Positions 45,907-55,260 of a DNA stretch of 64,000 nucleotides are shown piece after piece. Below the pieces are notes generated by a model. The model searched no databases and was not told where the DNA came from. It saw only the letters and a program-made list of their open reading frames with translations. Source of the stretch: Methyloprofundus sp. (GTDB taxonomy: Bacteria; Pseudomonadota; Gammaproteobacteria; Methylococcales; Methylomonadaceae). The stretch is taken from positions 4,195,630 to 4,259,629 of the forward strand of contig AP023240.1 in the NCBI GenBank assembly GCA_016592635.1, in the 5' to 3' direction. How positions within the stretch are numbered: position 1 is the stretch's first letter; each line of letters begins with the position of its first letter. The position numbers and the translations under genes were made by a program.

Positions 45907-46443
45907 ATGAGCTATTCCATCGTTAATACAATTATTTTACAAAGAGACGCAGCAGAGAGTGCTGCTGAAATACATGGCATAGCTGCTGCCATGCTCTGTC
46001 TTGACCCTAAAGCTGAAGCAGGTACATGGTTGGCAGAGGCAATTGCCAAAGAAGCAGAGTTATGGGAAGACGACAAATTGACCTTGGTTGATTTATTTGA
46101 ACAATCAAAAGAGTTAATGGCCAGTGATGAATTTGTATTTGATTTATTTTTGCCTGAAGAAGATGCGCCTATTTCTGAGCGCTGTATCGCTATCATGCAA
46201 TGGTGTCAGGGCTACTTATTTGGTATGGGGCGAGTAGAAACCAGTTCTAATTGGCCTGGAGATATTGATGAAATTTTAAAAGATATTGTTGAATTCACCA
46301 AGCTGGATACCGATATTGATGAAGATGATGCAGAAGAGGTCGAAGCTGACTTGGTGGAAATTCAGGAATATTTGCGAGCTGCGGTGATGCTGGTACGCAG
46401 TGAGCTCAACAATAATGCTGTTAGCAGTGATACGGTGCATTAG
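45907..46443 (+). CDS. ygfB: YgfB/YecA-type UPF0149 protein
   Basis: The 178 residues have SAAEIHGIAAAMLCLDPKAEAGTWL and RCIAIMQWCQGYLFGMG, the UPF0149 family marks, with many acidic residues in between and near the C-terminus. In Pseudomonas YgfB affects antibiotic-related gene control; the general function is not settled. It lies six bases before pepP. Confidence 0.88.
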   Translation: MSYSIVNTIILQRDAAESAAEIHGIAAAMLCLDPKAEAGTWLAEAIAKEAELWEDDKLTLVDLFEQSKELMASDEFVFDLFLPEEDAPISERCIAIMQWCQGYLFGMGRVETSSNWPGDIDEILKDIVEFTKLDTDIDEDDAEEVEADLVEIQEYLRAAVMLVRSELNNNAVSSDTVH

Positions 46444-46449
46444 GAAGTC

Positions 46450-47757
46450 ATGATGAACGCAAACGAATTTAAACAACGCCGCGAACAGTTAATGGCAGAA
46501 GTGGGTAAAGGTAATATTGCCATTATCGCCAGTGCTAATACCCGCACCCGTAATCGTGATGTCGATTACCCTTTTCGTCAAGATAGTGATTTTTATTATC
46601 TCACTGGTTTTAATGAAGCCGATGCCTTGGCGGTATTTATCCCGGGACGTAAACAAGGTGAATATATATTATTTTGCCAAGAATTTGATGAGAAAAAAGC
46701 CTTATGGGAAGGCGCACATGCCGGTTTGGATGGTGCGACCCAAGAATTTGGTGCTGATGATTCTTTCCCGATTGATGACTTAGGTGATATTTTGCCTGGC
46801 TTATTAGAAAATAGGAATAAGGTTTATTACCCGATGGGGCGTGATCCAGATTTAGATCATCATTTAATGGAATGGATTACCCATATTCGCAGTCAAACGC
46901 GTAGTGGTGTCAATGCCCCTGGTGAATTGGTTTCTTTAGAGCATACCTTGCACGAAATGCGACTGATAAAAAGTCCTGCAGAAATTAAACTATTACAGCA
47001 AGCAGCCGATGTCTCTACAAAAGCGCATATTAGAGCAATGCGTACTTGTCAGGCGGGTCGGTATGAATATCAGATTGAAGGCGAAATGATTCATGAATTT
47101 ATTGATAATGGCTTACGGGCAGTGGCTTACCCATCAATAGTTGCAGGTGGCGAAAATGCCTGTATATTACATTACACGGAAAATAAAGCACAATTAAAAG
47201 AGGGTGATTTGCTTTTAATTGATGCAGGCGCTGAATGTGACCATTATGCGGCAGATATTACCCGTACTTTTCCTGTGAGTGGCAGGTTCTCACAGGAACA
47301 AAAATTATTGTATCAATTAGTATTGGATGCTCAATTGGCAGCGATTGCTGAAATAAAACCTGCCACGCCTTGGAATAATGCACACGATGTTTCTGTACAG
47401 ATATTAACGCAAGGCTTGGTTGATTTAGGGCTATTAACAGGCGATGTTGCAAAGTTAATTGCAGATGAGTCCTATAAAGTTTTTTATATGCACAGGATTG
47501 GTCATTGGCTGGGCATGGATGTGCACGATGTCGGTGATTATAAAATTGACGAACAATGGCGTGATTTAGAGCCAGGAATGGTATTAACCATTGAGCCAGG
47601 CCTCTACATCCCTAAAGATTGCGCAACAGTTGACCAGAAATGGCGTGGTATCGGTATTCGTATTGAAGATGATATTTTGGTGACCGAAACAGGTTACCAA
47701 GTTTTAACGCATGCAGTACCAAAAAGCATTGCTGAAATTGAAGCGATTATGCACTAA
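46450..47757 (+). CDS. pepP: Xaa-Pro aminopeptidase P
   Basis: The 435-residue M24B peptidase has an N-terminal creatinase-like domain (DSDFYYLTGFNEADA) and a pita-bread domain with the five metal ligands: LLIDAGAECDHYAADITRTFPV (two Asp, in part DAGAECDHYAADITR), YMHRIGHWLGMDVHD (His), LTIEPGLYIP (Glu) and IGIRIEDDILV (Glu). It cleaves N-terminal residues before proline. GGAAG precedes the ATG. It is part of the ygfB-pepP-ubiH-ubiI cluster. Confidence 0.94.
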   Translation: MMNANEFKQRREQLMAEVGKGNIAIIASANTRTRNRDVDYPFRQDSDFYYLTGFNEADALAVFIPGRKQGEYILFCQEFDEKKALWEGAHAGLDGATQEFGADDSFPIDDLGDILPGLLENRNKVYYPMGRDPDLDHHLMEWITHIRSQTRSGVNAPGELVSLEHTLHEMRLIKSPAEIKLLQQAADVSTKAHIRAMRTCQAGRYEYQIEGEMIHEFIDNGLRAVAYPSIVAGGENACILHYTENKAQLKEGDLLLIDAGAECDHYAADITRTFPVSGRFSQEQKLLYQLVLDAQLAAIAEIKPATPWNNAHDVSVQILTQGLVDLGLLTGDVAKLIADESYKVFYMHRIGHWLGMDVHDVGDYKIDEQWRDLEPGMVLTIEPGLYIPKDCATVDQKWRGIGIRIEDDILVTETGYQVLTHAVPKSIAEIEAIMH

Positions 47758-47858
47758 AAATATTGAACGGATTATCGCTCCCTATCAATAGGTAGTGCCA
47801 TAGGTTGTGCGAAGTAACTATTTACCCCTTAACTTAGGACTAAACTGAGAGTTTAAGC

Positions 47859-49073
47859 ATGCAGCAAGATTATGATGTATTAATTGTTGGTGGTGGCTTG
47901 GCAGGTAACTGCTTGGCACTTGCCTTACAAAATAGTAATTTAAAAATTGCCATTGTCGAAGCAAATACCCGTGCACAATTGCATGACTCGCCAGCGGGTG
48001 ATAGAGCACTAGCACTGGCACAAGGCTCCGTCAGAATGCTGCAAGATTTAGGGATCTGGGAGCATGCCAAGGCAGTCGCTACGCCGATAGCAAAGATTCA
48101 TGTTTCTGATCAAGGGCACTTTGGTAAAACTAGGTTATCTGCTAAGCAAGAAGGGGTTGCTGCACTGGGTTATGTCATTACTGCGCGTGACTTAGAAGCT
48201 GCGGTAGCAGATTTGGTCGAGCAAGCAGGGGTTGAGCAAATCTGCCCTGCACGAGTTATGGGGATTGCTTCCGACGCTGAGTTTGCACATGTTAGTTTAA
48301 AACAAGGGGCAGAATCACTCAATACCTCCGCTAAGCTAGTGGTAGGTGCTGATGGGGGTCAGTCAACGGTCAGAAAGCTATTAGATATTGAGCAAAGTAT
48401 GACTGAATATCAGCAAACGGCCATTGTGACGACCATTAAAACTGAACTAGCGCATGATAATACGGCTTTTGAACGCTTTACCAGCTCAGGGCCTCTTGCT
48501 TTATTACCGATAGGACAAGATTATGCAGTCGTGTGGACCCGTAGCACCGAAGATGCCGAACAACTCATCATGGATAGTGATGCCGAATTTATTACCAGCT
48601 TGCATGAATGTTTTGGCTATAAACTAGGCCAATTTACTCTCACGGCACCACGGCGATCTTTCCCACTAAAATTAATTCGTGCACAAAGTATGCAGTCAGG
48701 ACGAGCCGTTATTATTGGCAATGCGGTACATCAATTACACCCCGTGGCAGGGCAGGGCTTTAATTTAGGTTTACGCGATGTGATTCAGCTGGCAGATATT
48801 ATTTTGCAAGAAGCGCAAGCAGGTAGAGATATTGGTGCAACCCAAATACTAACCGAATACGCACAATTACGACAAAAAGATCATGATACTGTGATTAATT
48901 TTACCAATAGTGTGGTGAAGCTCTTTTCCAATGAATGGCTATCTTTGGCTGCTGCCAGAAATACGGGTTTGGCTTTGTTAGATGTTATGCCTGGTGCTAA
49001 AAAGCAACTAGCACGTTATGCCATGGGACTAAACACTCGCATGCCCAGTATTGCTAAACGGAGACGCGCATGA
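47859..49073 (+). CDS. ubiH: 2-octaprenyl-6-methoxyphenol hydroxylase UbiH
   Basis: An FAD monooxygenase of 404 residues: dinucleotide motif DVLIVGGGLAGNCLALAL at the N-terminus, DG motif VVGADGGQSTVRKLL, and the GD-type motif IIGNAVHQLHPVAGQGFNLGLRD. The line AFERFTSSGPLALLPIG is typical of UbiH. It hydroxylates the ubiquinone ring precursor. The GD motif reads GN here (usually GDA/GNA), a common UbiH variant. Its last four bases overlap ubiI. Confidence 0.88.
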   Translation: MQQDYDVLIVGGGLAGNCLALALQNSNLKIAIVEANTRAQLHDSPAGDRALALAQGSVRMLQDLGIWEHAKAVATPIAKIHVSDQGHFGKTRLSAKQEGVAALGYVITARDLEAAVADLVEQAGVEQICPARVMGIASDAEFAHVSLKQGAESLNTSAKLVVGADGGQSTVRKLLDIEQSMTEYQQTAIVTTIKTELAHDNTAFERFTSSGPLALLPIGQDYAVVWTRSTEDAEQLIMDSDAEFITSLHECFGYKLGQFTLTAPRRSFPLKLIRAQSMQSGRAVIIGNAVHQLHPVAGQGFNLGLRDVIQLADIILQEAQAGRDIGATQILTEYAQLRQKDHDTVINFTNSVVKLFSNEWLSLAAARNTGLALLDVMPGAKKQLARYAMGLNTRMPSIAKRRRA

Positions 49074-50284
49074 ATAAGCATTACCCAATCATTATTGTCG
49101 GTGGTGGTATTGTGGGAGCAACAGCAGCCTGTGCAATAGCACAAGCTGGGGTTAAGGTCGCTTTGGTCGATGCGCGCAACCCTGAGCGTGAATGGCCTAC
49201 CGAACCTATTGATATTCGTGTATCTGCTTTAACGCGGGCATCACAAAATATTTTACAAGCTGTTGGCGCGTGGCCTGCTATGCAACAACGTGGTATTGGT
49301 GGCTATGAACATATGCATGTTTGGGATGCGCATAGTGCAGGACTGTTGCATTTTGATGCTGCAGATACTGAATTTTCGGTGCTTGGGCATATCGTTGAAA
49401 ATCGAGTAACGGTGGCTGCACTATGGGATAAACTGGAAACGCTACCATCAGCAACTATTATTTGCCCGAGCAAAGTTGCTGACCTGCAAACGAGTAGTGA
49501 TAATGCGGTAGTGGTCTTGGATGATGGTCAAACGCTGACTGCAGAAGTAGTGATTGCTGCTGACGGTCGTGACTCAGCTTTACGCACGATGGCTGGTATT
49601 CAAACCACGGGCTGGGAATATAAACAATCTGGCTTAGTCGCCACTGTCAGTACTGAAAAAAGCCATCAATATACCGCTTGGCAACGTTTTTTACCTGAAG
49701 GGCCTTTAGCTTTTTTGCCACTAGCCAATGGGCAATGCTCTATCGTCTGGACATTAAGTGAGCAAACTGCACAAGAATATGTCAACTTGCCTGAAGCGGA
49801 ATTTTTACAAAAATTGGAGCAGGCATTAGAGGGAACTTTAGGCAAGGTGTTGGATGTCGGTCCGCGTGGTGCTTTTCCGTTGCGTTTTCAATATGCCAAG
49901 CAATACATCAGTGAACATTTTGTCTTGATTGGTGATGCCGCGCATGCCATGCACCCTTTGGCAGGGCAAGGCGCCAATGCTGGCTTATTAGATGCTGCTG
50001 CGATTGCAGAGTTAATTATCAAGGCTGATCAAGCAGGCAGGTCAATGGGGAGTCATAAACTATTACGTCGTTATGAGCGCTGGCGCAAAGGCGATAATTT
50101 AGCCATGATGAGCAGCATGGATGTGATTAATAAAATGTACGCTCAGCAAAATGAAGGTTTCCGCCAGTTGCGTGGTACAGGGATGAGTTGGATTAATCAT
50201 AGTGGCTGGCTGAAAAATTATTTTAATCATTATGCGATGGGCTTGCGCGATGATTTGCCTGAGATGGCGGGTGATGTTCCTTAA
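49070..50284 (+). CDS. ubiI: UbiI-type FAD hydroxylase of ubiquinone synthesis
   Basis: A paralogue of the preceding gene, also 404 residues. PIIIVGGGIVGATAACAIAQ is the FAD motif, IAADGRDSALRTMAGI the DG motif, and LIGDAAHAMHPLAGQGANAGLLD the GD motif; WQRFLPEGPLAFLPLA is family specific. In E. coli UbiI does the C5 hydroxylation; UbiF or UbiL paralogues cannot be fully excluded by eye. It overlaps ubiH by four bases and is followed by a hairpin repeat. Confidence 0.85.
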   Translation: MNKHYPIIIVGGGIVGATAACAIAQAGVKVALVDARNPEREWPTEPIDIRVSALTRASQNILQAVGAWPAMQQRGIGGYEHMHVWDAHSAGLLHFDAADTEFSVLGHIVENRVTVAALWDKLETLPSATIICPSKVADLQTSSDNAVVVLDDGQTLTAEVVIAADGRDSALRTMAGIQTTGWEYKQSGLVATVSTEKSHQYTAWQRFLPEGPLAFLPLANGQCSIVWTLSEQTAQEYVNLPEAEFLQKLEQALEGTLGKVLDVGPRGAFPLRFQYAKQYISEHFVLIGDAAHAMHPLAGQGANAGLLDAAAIAELIIKADQAGRSMGSHKLLRRYERWRKGDNLAMMSSMDVINKMYAQQNEGFRQLRGTGMSWINHSGWLKNYFNHYAMGLRDDLPEMAGDVP

Positions 50285-50296
50285 AGGCGGCTGAGG

Positions 50297-50332
50297 AACG
50301 AAGCGTATCTTGCGGTGATTGATATGCTTCCT
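50297..50332. repeat. 36-bp hairpin repeat, copy B
   Basis: AAGCGTATC (50301-50309) pairs with GATATGCTT (50321-50329), with an 11-base loop. It is the second copy of the unit at 22642-22677. It sits between convergent ubiI and the kinase gene, where it may limit read-through. Confidence 0.65.
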
Positions 50333-50402
50333 GTATTAATGCCTTTATAAGATTGTCGATTTGGATTGTTGATTCCTGGCTTGTAGCAGCATATGCCTGT
50401 TA

Positions 50403-51752
50403 TTAACGAATCTTCGGAATAATCCAAAAACCTGATGATTGCGTCATATCTTGAAAATCTAGCAAATCTCTATTATTGGGTGCAGCCCGCAAGCCTTTAT
50501 TAAGCATTTCAATGCTTAAATTGCGCTCTTCCTGATCCCATAAGACACGCGCCTGTTGCTCATAGTATTTGGCAATATCATCAATGCCTTTTAAGGCAGC
50601 CTTATTATTATGGTCAATTTCCAGTACCGCCTTATAAGCATCCAGAGCACTGGTTCCAACAGGGTCGACAAAACGACCCACCATAAAATGTATTTCGGCA
50701 ATCTCCAGCATTCTGGCGACTTTTTGTGTTTCTTGCGCTGATAATATGCGACTAGGTTTTGGTGGTGGTAGCGGCGGTGCTGGTTTATTAATCCAAAGTA
50801 TCGTACTAATAATGACACTGGATATTAAAATGCTTGACCACTTCCAAACGGAGTTATTCTCGGTATTGTTTAATTGTAACTCTTGTATAAACTGTTCAAC
50901 GGTGGGTACTCGGTCTTCTTGATGAAATGCCAAGCCATGCATAATAGCTTTATATTGCTTTTTGCCAATTTCTGCAATTGGGTTCGGCACCATGTTCTCA
51001 AAGCATGCTTGGGTAGCCTGAACTTTATTAAAGGGGTGGTGGGCGGCCAATATTTCATAGACTACACAAGATAATGAGTAAATATCATCCTGAAATTCAG
51101 GCTCCTGATTATTGAGCATTTCACAACTTGCATAAGGTGGCGTTAGCCCACCTATTGTTACACTGATATCTTGTGGTGGTACATGTAACTCAGTATTTTT
51201 AGCGATTCTGGCAATCCCAAAATCAAGAATTTTGACGGTACCATCCTCTTTAAGATAAATATTACTTGGTTTAAGATCTAGGTGAATGATATTTTTTTGA
51301 TGTGCATAAGCCAGTGCAGATGTAATTTGTCGAATAATTTGCCAGCGCTCCTCTAAGGGGCTAGGTTCTATTGCCTGTTCCAGCAAGAATACATTTAAGG
51401 GTTTGCCTACCAAGTATTCCATGGTCATATAGACTAACTCACCATCCTTATCAAAGTCGTAAACGGTAATGATATTGGGGTGTGCTAATTCTTGGGTTTT
51501 GCGAGTTTCACGTTGTAAGGCAATAAAATAGTCAGGACTATCTTTAAACTCTTCATTTAATATCTTTAAGGCGATATAGGGGTCTTGGTCTTGAGCTTCC
51601 TCTTTGCGCAGGTCTTTTACTTTATACACCACTCCCATGCCGCCACGACCAAGCTCATATTCGATAATAAACCGGTCTTTGATGATGTCGCCTGTTTTCA
51701 GCTCATGCAAAAGCCTTGCGGCTCGTAGTTTGCTATTATGCTGTTCGCTCAT
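50403..51752 (-). CDS. membrane Ser/Thr protein kinase with TPR-like C-terminus
   Basis: The 449-residue protein has a Hanks-type kinase domain: glycine loop YELGRGGMGVVYKV (34-45), catalytic Lys63 (ALKIL), IIHLDLKPSNIYL (catalytic loop, with His-Leu-Asp in place of His-Arg-Asp), LDFGIARI and a PPYASCE activation end in place of APE. One membrane helix follows (about residues 307-323), then a proline-rich stretch PAPPLPPPKPSR and helical TPR-like repeats outside (VGTSALDAYKAVLEIDHNNKAAL, in part). No phosphatase or FHA gene is adjacent. It is convergent with ubiI and borders a long gene-free region. Confidence 0.87.
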   Translation of the reverse strand: MSEQHNSKLRAARLLHELKTGDIIKDRFIIEYELGRGGMGVVYKVKDLRKEEAQDQDPYIALKILNEEFKDSPDYFIALQRETRKTQELAHPNIITVYDFDKDGELVYMTMEYLVGKPLNVFLLEQAIEPSPLEERWQIIRQITSALAYAHQKNIIHLDLKPSNIYLKEDGTVKILDFGIARIAKNTELHVPPQDISVTIGGLTPPYASCEMLNNQEPEFQDDIYSLSCVVYEILAAHHPFNKVQATQACFENMVPNPIAEIGKKQYKAIMHGLAFHQEDRVPTVEQFIQELQLNNTENNSVWKWSSILISSVIISTILWINKPAPPLPPPKPSRILSAQETQKVARMLEIAEIHFMVGRFVDPVGTSALDAYKAVLEIDHNNKAALKGIDDIAKYYEQQARVLWDQEERNLSIEMLNKGLRAAPNNRDLLDFQDMTQSSGFWIIPKIR

Positions 51753-52066
51753 TCATCAGTCTCTTTAAATATTTTATGCAGATACTTATGTTGCTTGTTC
51801 GCTGTTTTCAGCATAAATAAAGTGTGGTGCAAACGAATATCATAATTAAGGCATGTACCATACAGTTAAGGGTTAAATAAAGTCAAAAATTGGGGAAGTT
51901 TCAGTTGATTCATGGCCTTATAAAATCCTTGGTTCTTATGGTGGGCTCCTATATGCCTTCAGGTTGTCAGCTTTGTCCAGTCTGTTTTGTTGTTCCATGC
52001 CCTTGTTAAATGTGTATTTTACGCTAATGGTATTTTTATCATACTAAATTACCAAAAAATATGGCT

Positions 52067-52227
52067 TTAAAAATGGCTCTGTCACCGTTAAGTATTGAAA
52101 ATATAACTCATAACTATTGAAAGTCTGCTTTAGCTAACTTTGAGTGATATTTTAGCAGGTACTTAAGTTTATGAAAAATTAGGACTTTTTAAAATTCTAC
52201 ACTTAACGGTAACAGTGCCTTAAAAAT
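52067..52227. mobile_element. 145-bp MITE with 19-bp inverted ends and 8-bp target duplication
   Basis: The ends GGCTCTGTCACCGTTAAGT (52075-52093) and ACTTAACGGTAACAGTGCC (52201-52219) are inverted copies with two mismatches. Outside them TTAAAAAT occurs at 52067-52074 and again at 52220-52227, a perfect 8-bp direct repeat. The 107-base interior is AT-rich and codes for nothing. GGC-type ends with 8-bp duplications are typical of IS6 and IS1595 groups; a parent element is not in the window, so family is a guess. Confidence 0.8.
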
Positions 52228-52965
52228 TGAAGGTATGGAAATGTGTAGGTTGGAAAAATGCAAGAGGCTTAATGAAAATGGTATAGCAAAAATGATTTTT
52301 AATATTGGCTGTCAAATTTTTTTACAATTACTATTTATTATAAATCAATGAGATAAATCGTTCATTTCTTTGTTTCTATTCGATGTTGTCAGTTTTTTTT
52401 ACACTATTATTCTGGTTACTTGTAATCTAGGTAATAACTAATAATAAAAATGTATTATTTATCAATGATTTGCTTGTTAGGTGAGGGGGCTGTCAATAAA
52501 GACGCTTACCTAGGGGAAAGATTAGGTGTCAATATATTTTACAAACTAGTGTTTAATATAATTCTAATATATTTAAATAGTGAGGTGGTATTATTTTTTT
52601 GTTGGCTTGGGAATATACGTTTAGTTTTAAGATTAGCAATCTAAATAAAAAGAAAATCTAAGAAAGTGATTATGAAAATTAAGTAGATTAGACAGGAAGA
52701 GTGCGAGTCACATTTTATATTAATAGTGATTATATCCTGAGTATAGATGTGCAAATCTTTGCAATATATGAACTTTATTAGCGCTGTTCCTAAGTTGTAA
52801 TGAGGTGATTTGTGACTACTCTCATATTCATGGCAATGTTTGTTTAAGCTTAAATGGCATGATTATTTATTAAATGAACTTAAGTTTTATAGGGAGGACT
52901 CGGATTAAATACCTTAGTGTAATAAATGGAGTTGGTGACCACTTGAATAAAAAGGCATGATTTTT

Positions 52966-52983
52966 GCTGTACTAACGTACAGC
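52966..52983. promoter_or_regulatory. perfect dyad, lux-box or LexA-box like
   Basis: GCTGTACTAACGTACAGC has 7-bp arms around TAAC. It fits CTGTA-N6-TACAG, the core of lux boxes bound by LuxR-type quorum regulators, and also CTG-N10-CAG, the LexA consensus. It lies 143 bases before the M6 protease start, in front of further GTTAG repeats at 53004-53018. Which regulator, if any, binds cannot be told from sequence. Confidence 0.45.
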
Positions 52984-53126
52984 TTATAGATTACTAATGT
53001 TTGTTAGCTGTTCGTTAGTTTTATTAAATATGCTCTTTTATGGTGTCGTTCCTAAACATAGGCTTATCAGTTAAGAGCTCTTAAGGAAATGCACATCTTA
53101 ATATTTGTAACCAAAGGAAAACATAA

Positions 53127-55142
53127 ATGAAAACCTTACCTTATCATTGGAGGAAAATGCTTATTGTCCTCTCATGTTCAATATTTCCAACATTAGGCTT
53201 TGCGGCTCCATCTGTAGAAATATCCTATGAGATGCAGCAGCCCAATGGCAATAGCTTAATGCTAATAAACAAAGGAGATGAGTGGAATAACTGGACTGAG
53301 ACTGAAGCAGGTTATAGTGTTGCTAAGTCATCTAGTGGCTATTGGTATTATGTGGATAGCTATAGCGCGGATGGTGCGCCAATTATGAGCGGTACGCTTG
53401 CTGAAGATACACCGCCAGAAGGCCAGTTACTTTCATCTGCTCCTTTAATGGCAAGGCCTATAGGTGCACCAGGTGCTGATGAGGACTTGGCAATGGCTCC
53501 TACTGGTGATTTTAATGGTCCTGTACTATTTATTTTGGCGGAGTTTAATGACCAGATAGGAACTACAACTGAGTCTGCATGGGGTGGGTTTGTAACAAAT
53601 AATATTGTAGATTATTTTTCTAAAGCATCATATGGGCAAGTTAATTTGACGCCAGCTAATGAGACATTTGGTACTGTAAATAATGGTGTTGTAGGTTGGG
53701 TGACGCTGAATTCCAACCACCCTAATACTGGAAGTAATACAGGAGCTGCGAATCGTCAATTGACCAAAGATGCCATTATAGCAGCCGATGCTTTCGTTGA
53801 TTTTTCTGTTTATGATGCTAACCTTGATGGGTTTGTAGATGCCGATGAACTAGCTATTGTGGTAGTCGTTGCAGGTTTTGAGCGTGCTTACTCTTCTACC
53901 GCTCCTAGTGTATGGGGACACAAGTGGAGTATATTTAGTGCCCCTCCAGTTGTAGATGGTGTAAAGGTTGCAGATTATCACTCTGGAGCAGGTGGCTATG
54001 CCCAGTTTGGTGAGATTCATTTGGACCATCAAGCTACTATGGGCATTATGGTGCATGAGTTAGGGCATTTGATTTTTGGCTTGCCTGATCTTTATGATAT
54101 TGACAGCTCTTCAGCAGGTATAGGTTATTTTGGCGTTATGGGAAGTGGTTCTTGGGGGGCTGCAACTGGCACTGAAGCTGGGGAAATGCCAGTCATGCCA
54201 TCCGCATGGACACGATACAATAGAGGCTGGGCAGATGGCGCTGAAGGTGCCGCTACAGAATCTATCACAGCAGCAGGTGATGCAAGTGCAAATAGCTCTA
54301 ATTCTGTTTATAGAGCCTCAACCAATGTAAATTCAGAGTATTTTTTGGTGGAAAATCGCCAGTTAGATGGCTACGATCAAGGATTTGAGCGTTGGTTTGG
54401 TAACTCTTTTGGAGGCTTACTGATTTGGCATATTGATGATACTCAAACGGCTAATGCCAATGATGCTCAACGCTGGGTAGATTTGGAAGAAGCTGATGGA
54501 ACACAAGTCAATGCGGGGAGTGCATCAGATGCATGGTATGCAGGTAATGCAACTGTATTTGATGATACAACTACCCCAAATAGCAAACAATATAATGGTG
54601 CTGCTTCGGGTGTTGATATAAACAGCATCTCGGCAGCAGGCACAGTAATGACTGCAACATTTGGTGCAGCACCAGGCGTTCCGGAAATAACAACTCCTGT
54701 GCCGGGGTCAACATTAACAAGCGCAACAGAAGTATTTTCTTGGGTTGATAATGGTGCAACAGTTGCTCAATACCAGCTTGATATAGGCTCTACTGTAGGT
54801 GGCACTGATATTTTTTCACAAAATATAGGCACTTCAATTACTCAAAGTGTTGCTGGCTTACCTACTGATGGCAGTAGTGTGTATGCTCGTTTATCGTACA
54901 ATATCGCAGGAACATGGACATTGTATGACTACGTCTATACTGCTGCAACGATCAATATACCAGGTGACTTTGACACAGATAGCGATATTGACCTTGATGA
55001 TATCAACTTGATGAAGGCTGTGTTTGGTACCAATGCAGTGGGTGCTAATGACCCTTATGATATGAATAATGATGGTGTCATTAACGTACTGGATTTTAGA
55101 ATGGTTATTCGTTTATGTACAAGAACACGTTGCAGCATTTAA
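53127..55142 (+). CDS. secreted M6-family metalloprotease with C-terminal dockerin
   Basis: The 671 residues start with a signal peptide (cleaved near GFA-APS). The M6 (immune inhibitor A type) catalytic domain has zinc site HELGHLIFGLPDLYD from His310, Met-turn region GVMGSGSWG and an EF-hand-like loop DANLDGFVDADE (230-241). A fibronectin-like domain follows (about 525-610: PEITTPVPGSTLTS). The last 60 residues form a type I dockerin with two calcium loops, DTDSDIDLDDINL and DMNNDGVINVLDF. The C-terminus RLCTRTRCSI has two Cys. A perfect terminator follows. The neighbouring gene encodes a cohesin-like surface protein, a probable partner. Confidence 0.85.
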   Translation: MKTLPYHWRKMLIVLSCSIFPTLGFAAPSVEISYEMQQPNGNSLMLINKGDEWNNWTETEAGYSVAKSSSGYWYYVDSYSADGAPIMSGTLAEDTPPEGQLLSSAPLMARPIGAPGADEDLAMAPTGDFNGPVLFILAEFNDQIGTTTESAWGGFVTNNIVDYFSKASYGQVNLTPANETFGTVNNGVVGWVTLNSNHPNTGSNTGAANRQLTKDAIIAADAFVDFSVYDANLDGFVDADELAIVVVVAGFERAYSSTAPSVWGHKWSIFSAPPVVDGVKVADYHSGAGGYAQFGEIHLDHQATMGIMVHELGHLIFGLPDLYDIDSSSAGIGYFGVMGSGSWGAATGTEAGEMPVMPSAWTRYNRGWADGAEGAATESITAAGDASANSSNSVYRASTNVNSEYFLVENRQLDGYDQGFERWFGNSFGGLLIWHIDDTQTANANDAQRWVDLEEADGTQVNAGSASDAWYAGNATVFDDTTTPNSKQYNGAASGVDINSISAAGTVMTATFGAAPGVPEITTPVPGSTLTSATEVFSWVDNGATVAQYQLDIGSTVGGTDIFSQNIGTSITQSVAGLPTDGSSVYARLSYNIAGTWTLYDYVYTAATINIPGDFDTDSDIDLDDINLMKAVFGTNAVGANDPYDMNNDGVINVLDFRMVIRLCTRTRCSI

Positions 55143-55178
55143 CGCTATTTAATTAACATCTCATCATTGTTTGATTTT

Positions 55179-55214
55179 AAAAGTACGCTTGATAATTTAT
55201 TGAGCGTACTTTTT
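55179..55214 (+). terminator. rho-independent terminator of the M6 protease gene
   Basis: AAAAGTACGCT (55179-55189) and AGCGTACTTTT (55203-55213) form a perfect 11-bp stem ending in T5. It ends the protease transcript. TATAAT at 55214-55219 directly after may be the -10 of the next gene, so the protease and cohesin-like genes are probably separate units. Confidence 0.85.
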
Positions 55215-55260
55215 ATAATGTATAACGATAAGAAACATATATTTTTTAAAAGGTAACTCC

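Larger units (their letters stand above)
51753..53126. other. AT-rich intergenic region with a MITE and a dyad operator
   Basis: These 1374 bases hold no gene I can support. A 64-codon frame at 52450-52644 lacks a ribosome site and family resemblance. The supported contents are a transposon-like element (52067-52227) and a perfect dyad (52966-52983). The last 15 bases carry the ribosome site AAGGAAA for the M6 protease. Confidence 0.6.

Noticed and set aside
52450..52644. 64-codon frame in the AT-rich region
   Set aside because: No ribosome site, hydrophobic low-complexity translation, no neighbour support; expected by chance in AT-rich DNA.
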